Shown one piece after another: positions 60,895 to 64,000 of a stretch of DNA of 64,000 bases (positions are counted from its first letter, which is position 1; each line of letters starts with the position of its first letter). Position numbers and translations under genes: made by a program. Source of the stretch: Paraburkholderia sp. (GTDB lineage Bacteria; Pseudomonadota; Gammaproteobacteria; Burkholderiales; Burkholderiaceae); NCBI RefSeq assembly GCF_024281035.1, contig NZ_JAMXLH010000062.1:1-64000 (forward strand). Direction: 5' to 3'. A model generated the notes under the pieces. It had not been told where the DNA came from. It saw only the letters and a list, made by a program, of their open reading frames with translations, and searched no databases.

Positions 60895-63330
60895 ATGAAT
60901 ACGCAACCGAAGCTCGTCGTCATCGGCAACGGCATGGCCGGCATCCGCACGCTCGAAGAGCTGCTGGCACTCGCGCCGAGCCACTACGACATCACCGTGT
61001 TCGGTGCGGAACCGCATCCGAACTACAACCGCATCCTGCTCTCGCCGGTCCTCGCCGGTGAGCAGAACTTCGACGACATCGTGCTCAATCCGCTCGACTG
61101 GTATGCGCAAAACGGCATTCGCCTGCATATCGGCAAACGCGTCGAGCGCATCGACCGCATGCGCCGCGTCGTCGTGGCCGGGGACGGCACCGAAGCGCCC
61201 TACGACCGCCTGCTGATCGCCACCGGATCGACGCCGTTCATTCCACCGATGCCGGGCAACACGCTCAAAGGCGTAATCGCGTATCGCGACATCCACGACA
61301 CCCACACGATGATCGACGCCGCCGCCGTCAAGCGGCACGCCGTGGTGATCGGCGGCGGACTGCTCGGGCTCGAGGCAGCCAACGGGCTCAAACTGCGCGG
61401 CATGGACGTGAGCGTCGTGCATCTCGCCGATACGCTGCTCGAACGGCAACTGGACGCCACCGCGGGCAAGCTGCTGCAGCGCTCGCTCGAAGCGCGCGGG
61501 CTGCAGTTCCTGCTCAACAAGGCGACGGTGGAAATCACCGGCAACGAGGCAGGCGAAGTGACCGGCGTGCGCTTCGCCGATGGCGATGCGCTGCAGGCCG
61601 ATCTCGTCGTGATGGCCGTGGGCATCCGGCCCAACACCGCGCTGGCCGAATCGGCGGGCCTTCATTGCTCGCGCGGCATCGTCGTCGACGACGCGATGCA
61701 GACCTACGATCCGCGCATCTACGCCGTGGGCGAATGCGTGAATCATCGCGGCGTTGCCTATGGTCTCGTCGCGCCGCTCTTCGAACAGGCGAAGGTGTGC
61801 GCGAATCACCTCGCGCTGATGGGCATCGGCAGCTACAAGGGTTCGGTGCTCTCGACGAAACTCAAGGTGACCGGCATCGACCTCTTTTCCGCGGGCGATT
61901 TCCTCGGCGGCGACGGCACGGAGGAGATCGTGCTTTCGGATCCGGCGGGCGGCGTGTACAAGAAGCTCGTCATCAAGGACGACAAACTCGTCGGCGCGTG
62001 CCTCTATGGCGATACCGCCGACGGCGCGTGGTACTTCCGCCTCCTGCGCGAGCAGCGCAAGCTGGGCGAGTTGCGCGAGCACCTCGTGTTCGGCGAAACG
62101 GGCATTGGCGACGCGGGCGTGCAGGGCCAAAGCCGCGCCGCCGCCATGAGCGACAAGGACGAAGTCTGCGGTTGCAACGGCGTGTGCAAGGGCACCATCG
62201 TCAAGGCGATCACCGAGAAGGGTCTCTTCACGCTCGACGACGTGAAGAAGCACACGAAGGCGGCGAGTTCGTGCGGCTCGTGCGCGGGGCTGGTCGAGCA
62301 GATCCTCATGAACACGCTCGGCTCCAGCTTCCAGGAAGCGCCCAAAACCAGGGCGATCTGCGGCTGCACCGCGCACAATCACGCCGAAGTGCGCAAGGCG
62401 ATCCGCGAGCACCATCTGCTCACGCACCGCGAGGTCTACGATTTCCTCGAATGGCACACGCCGAACGGCTGCGCGAGCTGCCGTCCCGCCATCAACTACT
62501 ACCTGCTGTCGACGTGGCCGCGCGAAGCCGTGGACGATCCGCAAAGCCGCTTCGTCAACGAACGGCTGCACGCGAACATCCAGAAGGACAACACGTTCTC
62601 CGTGATCCCGCAGATGAAGGGCGGCGTGACGAATCCGTCCGAGCTGCGCCGCATCGCCGACGTGGCCGACAAGTACCACATTCCGATGGTCAAGGTCACG
62701 GGCGGCCAGCGTATCGATCTGCTCGGCGCGAAGCAGGAAGATTTGCCGGACATCTGGCGCGATCTCGGCATGAAGTCGGGGCACGCTTACGGCAAATCGA
62801 TCCGCACCGTGAAGACCTGCGTGGGCAGCGAGTTCTGCCGCTTCGGCACGCAAAACAGCACGCAGATGGGCATCGACCTCGAAACGATGCTCGCCAACAT
62901 GTGGTCGCCGCATAAGGTCAAGCTCGCCGTCTCCGGTTGCCCGCGCAACTGCGCCGAGTCGGGCATCAAGGACGTCGGCGTGATCGCCGTCGACAGCGGC
63001 TGGGAACTCTATGTGGGCGGCAACGGCGGCATCAAGACCGAAGTGGCGCAGTTCCTCTGCAAGGTGAAAACCGCCGATGAAGTGAAGGAATACACCGGCG
63101 CGTTCCTGCAGCTCTATCGCGAGGAAGCGTACTACCTCGACCGCACCGTGCATTACATCGCGCGCGTGGGGCTCGACTACGTGAAGCAAAAAGTCGTGGA
63201 GGACGCAAGCAATCGCCGCGCGCTCTACGAACGCCTGCTGTATTCCCTCGAAGGTCTGCCGGACCCGTGGGAGACGCGCGTCGCCGGTACGCAACGCACT
63301 CAGTACATTCCGCTCAAGGTCGTCGCCTGA
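60895..63330 (+). CDS. nirB: Assimilatory nitrite reductase, large subunit
   Basis: An 811-aa flavin, iron-sulfur and siroheme enzyme that reduces nitrite to ammonium with NAD(P)H. The FAD/NAD domains occupy residues 1-400 (VVIGNGMAGIRTLEEL at the start). Two BFD-like [2Fe-2S] cysteine clusters are near 425-470 (CGCNGVC...CGSC) and 485-535. The siroheme and [4Fe-4S] cysteines are 642 and 648 (CVGSEFC) and 682 and 686 (CPRNC). GAGGAG precedes the ATG. It is 21 bp after the transporter and 10 bp before nirD. Length is close to the usual 820-850. Confidence 0.95.
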   Translation: MNTQPKLVVIGNGMAGIRTLEELLALAPSHYDITVFGAEPHPNYNRILLSPVLAGEQNFDDIVLNPLDWYAQNGIRLHIGKRVERIDRMRRVVVAGDGTEAPYDRLLIATGSTPFIPPMPGNTLKGVIAYRDIHDTHTMIDAAAVKRHAVVIGGGLLGLEAANGLKLRGMDVSVVHLADTLLERQLDATAGKLLQRSLEARGLQFLLNKATVEITGNEAGEVTGVRFADGDALQADLVVMAVGIRPNTALAESAGLHCSRGIVVDDAMQTYDPRIYAVGECVNHRGVAYGLVAPLFEQAKVCANHLALMGIGSYKGSVLSTKLKVTGIDLFSAGDFLGGDGTEEIVLSDPAGGVYKKLVIKDDKLVGACLYGDTADGAWYFRLLREQRKLGELREHLVFGETGIGDAGVQGQSRAAAMSDKDEVCGCNGVCKGTIVKAITEKGLFTLDDVKKHTKAASSCGSCAGLVEQILMNTLGSSFQEAPKTRAICGCTAHNHAEVRKAIREHHLLTHREVYDFLEWHTPNGCASCRPAINYYLLSTWPREAVDDPQSRFVNERLHANIQKDNTFSVIPQMKGGVTNPSELRRIADVADKYHIPMVKVTGGQRIDLLGAKQEDLPDIWRDLGMKSGHAYGKSIRTVKTCVGSEFCRFGTQNSTQMGIDLETMLANMWSPHKVKLAVSGCPRNCAESGIKDVGVIAVDSGWELYVGGNGGIKTEVAQFLCKVKTADEVKEYTGAFLQLYREEAYYLDRTVHYIARVGLDYVKQKVVEDASNRRALYERLLYSLEGLPDPWETRVAGTQRTQYIPLKVVA

Positions 63331-63340
63331 GGACACGCAC

Positions 63341-63667
63341 ATGGATATGAAAACCACGCCCACCTGGACCCGCGTTTGCGAAGTCGCGGACATTCCGCGC
63401 CTCGGCAGCCGCGTGCTCGAACGCGACAGCGGCAACATCGCGCTCTTTCGCACCGCGCTCGACGACGTGTTTGCGCTACTCGACCGATGCCCGCACAAGG
63501 GCGGTGCACTCTCGCTCGGCATCGTGCACGGGGAGAGCGTCACCTGCCCGCTGCACGCGTGGAATATCGATCTCGCGAGCGGCGAGGCGCGCGCGCCCGA
63601 TGTGGGCTGCGCGCATCGTTTCGCGGTGCGCGTCGAAGACGGCGCCGTGTTCGTCTGCCTGGACTGA
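63341..63667 (+). CDS. nirD: Assimilatory nitrite reductase, small subunit
   Basis: A 108-aa Rieske-like [2Fe-2S] protein. The cluster motifs are CPHKGG near residue 47 and CPLHAW near 68. This is the normal NirD size. An alternative start lies 6 bases downstream (MKTTPTW). It is 10 bp after nirB and 5 bp before the nitrate reductase gene, so translation is probably coupled. Confidence 0.94.
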   Translation: MDMKTTPTWTRVCEVADIPRLGSRVLERDSGNIALFRTALDDVFALLDRCPHKGGALSLGIVHGESVTCPLHAWNIDLASGEARAPDVGCAHRFAVRVEDGAVFVCLD

Positions 63668-63672
63668 CGACC

Positions 63673-64000
63673 ATGAAGACCGTGACGCGCTCCACCTGCT
63701 GCTACTGCGGCACCGGCTGCGGCGTGCTGATCGAATCGGTCGACGGCCGCATCGCCGGCGTGCGCGGCGACCCCGATCATCCCGCGAACCGCGGCCAGCT
63801 TTGCAGCAAGGGCATGGCCCTCGCCGATACCGCGCGCAGCACGACGGGCCGCGCGCTTGCGCCCGAGCTGCGCGTGCGGCGCGGCGAGCCGCGCACGGCG
63901 GTCGAGTGGCCGGTCGCGCTCGATGCGGTCGCCGGGCGCTTCGCGAGCATCGTCGAACAGCACGGCCCCGACGCCGTGGCGTTTTACGTCTCCGGTCAGA
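63673..64000 (+). CDS. Assimilatory nitrate reductase catalytic subunit, 5' part
   Basis: The first 109 codons of a molybdopterin oxidoreductase; the gene is cut by the right edge. The N-terminal [4Fe-4S] motif is CCYCGTGCGV (residues 10-19), with the fourth ligand in QLCSKGMAL near 45. This is the NasA/NarB/NasC-type nitrate reductase expected in this operon. In full it should be about 900 aa or longer, often with a C-terminal BFD-like extension. Confidence 0.92.
   Translation, partial: MKTVTRSTCCYCGTGCGVLIESVDGRIAGVRGDPDHPANRGQLCSKGMALADTARSTTGRALAPELRVRRGEPRTAVEWPVALDAVAGRFASIVEQHGPDAVAFYVSGQ

Noticed and set aside
60778..63963. A 1061-codon open frame antisense to nirB, nirD and the nitrate reductase gene
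   Set aside because: It mirrors the codon bias of the real genes on the other strand (GC-rich third positions suppress stops), has no domain, and lacks a ribosome-binding site. The same holds for long antisense frames over ytfR/ytfT, acs, the CLC gene and the Hsp70 genes.

Overview
This window is GC-rich chromosomal DNA from a member of the Burkholderiaceae, most likely Paraburkholderia or a close relative (Caballeronia/Burkholderia). The evidence is the strong GC3 codon bias, a DUF4148 secreted protein, a PhaB-type acetoacetyl-CoA reductase, a YtfQRT/YjfF sugar importer beside a non-phosphorylative pentose pathway, and the overall gene repertoire. I saw no rRNA, tRNA, CRISPR array, insertion sequence or prophage. 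The window is mostly housekeeping and catabolic metabolism with several well-resolved regulatory regions.

Layout. 0-15 kb: an EAL c-di-GMP phosphodiesterase, a GST, small enzymes (AhpD-like, DUF2182, DUF899), an HTH regulator coupled to a beta-propeller and a cupin, a UspA and c-type cytochrome pair that diverge from a region with two FNR/ANR-like boxes, a LysR regulator facing an NAD-dependent epimerase, a MASE2-GGDEF diguanylate cyclase, the RNA helicase DbpA and a HiPIP. 15-21 kb: a tight three-gene operon of DUF2760 and two non-canonical Hsp70 proteins. 21-25 kb: GNAT and SET-domain proteins, alanine racemase, an ABM-fold protein and DUF4148. 25-38 kb: a sugar-acid locus with L-arabonate dehydratase, two complete CUT2-type ABC importers, a GntR/FCD regulator, an L-arabinose/D-galactose 1-dehydrogenase and a 2-keto-3-deoxy-L-arabonate dehydratase. 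38-41 kb: acetate uptake (SatP) and activation (Acs). 41-47 kb: a gene-poor stretch with small proteins and phaB. 47-55 kb: an AI-2E family permease, a MlaC-like protein, lipoproteins, and a MarR-controlled pair of CBS-domain anion transport proteins (HPP and CLC). 55-59 kb: a P-type ATPase and a metallophosphoesterase. 59.3-64 kb: the assimilatory nitrate operon (transporter, nirB, nirD, start of the nitrate reductase), cut by the right edge.

How parts work together. The nitrate operon has a textbook control region: two NtrC-like sites 30 bp apart, an exact sigma-54 promoter, and a leader with two hairpins whose six-base loops carry A1 and G4, as in ANTAR-protein (NasT/NasR) targets. The MarR gene and the HPP gene share a TATATC-N7-GATATA-like operator. 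The uspA/cytochrome intergenic region has two nearly identical FNR boxes in opposite orientation. The most unusual structural signal is a family of degenerate short tandem repeats, mostly 11 bp, that fills many of the intergenic gaps; several copies share a CATCAACC-like core.
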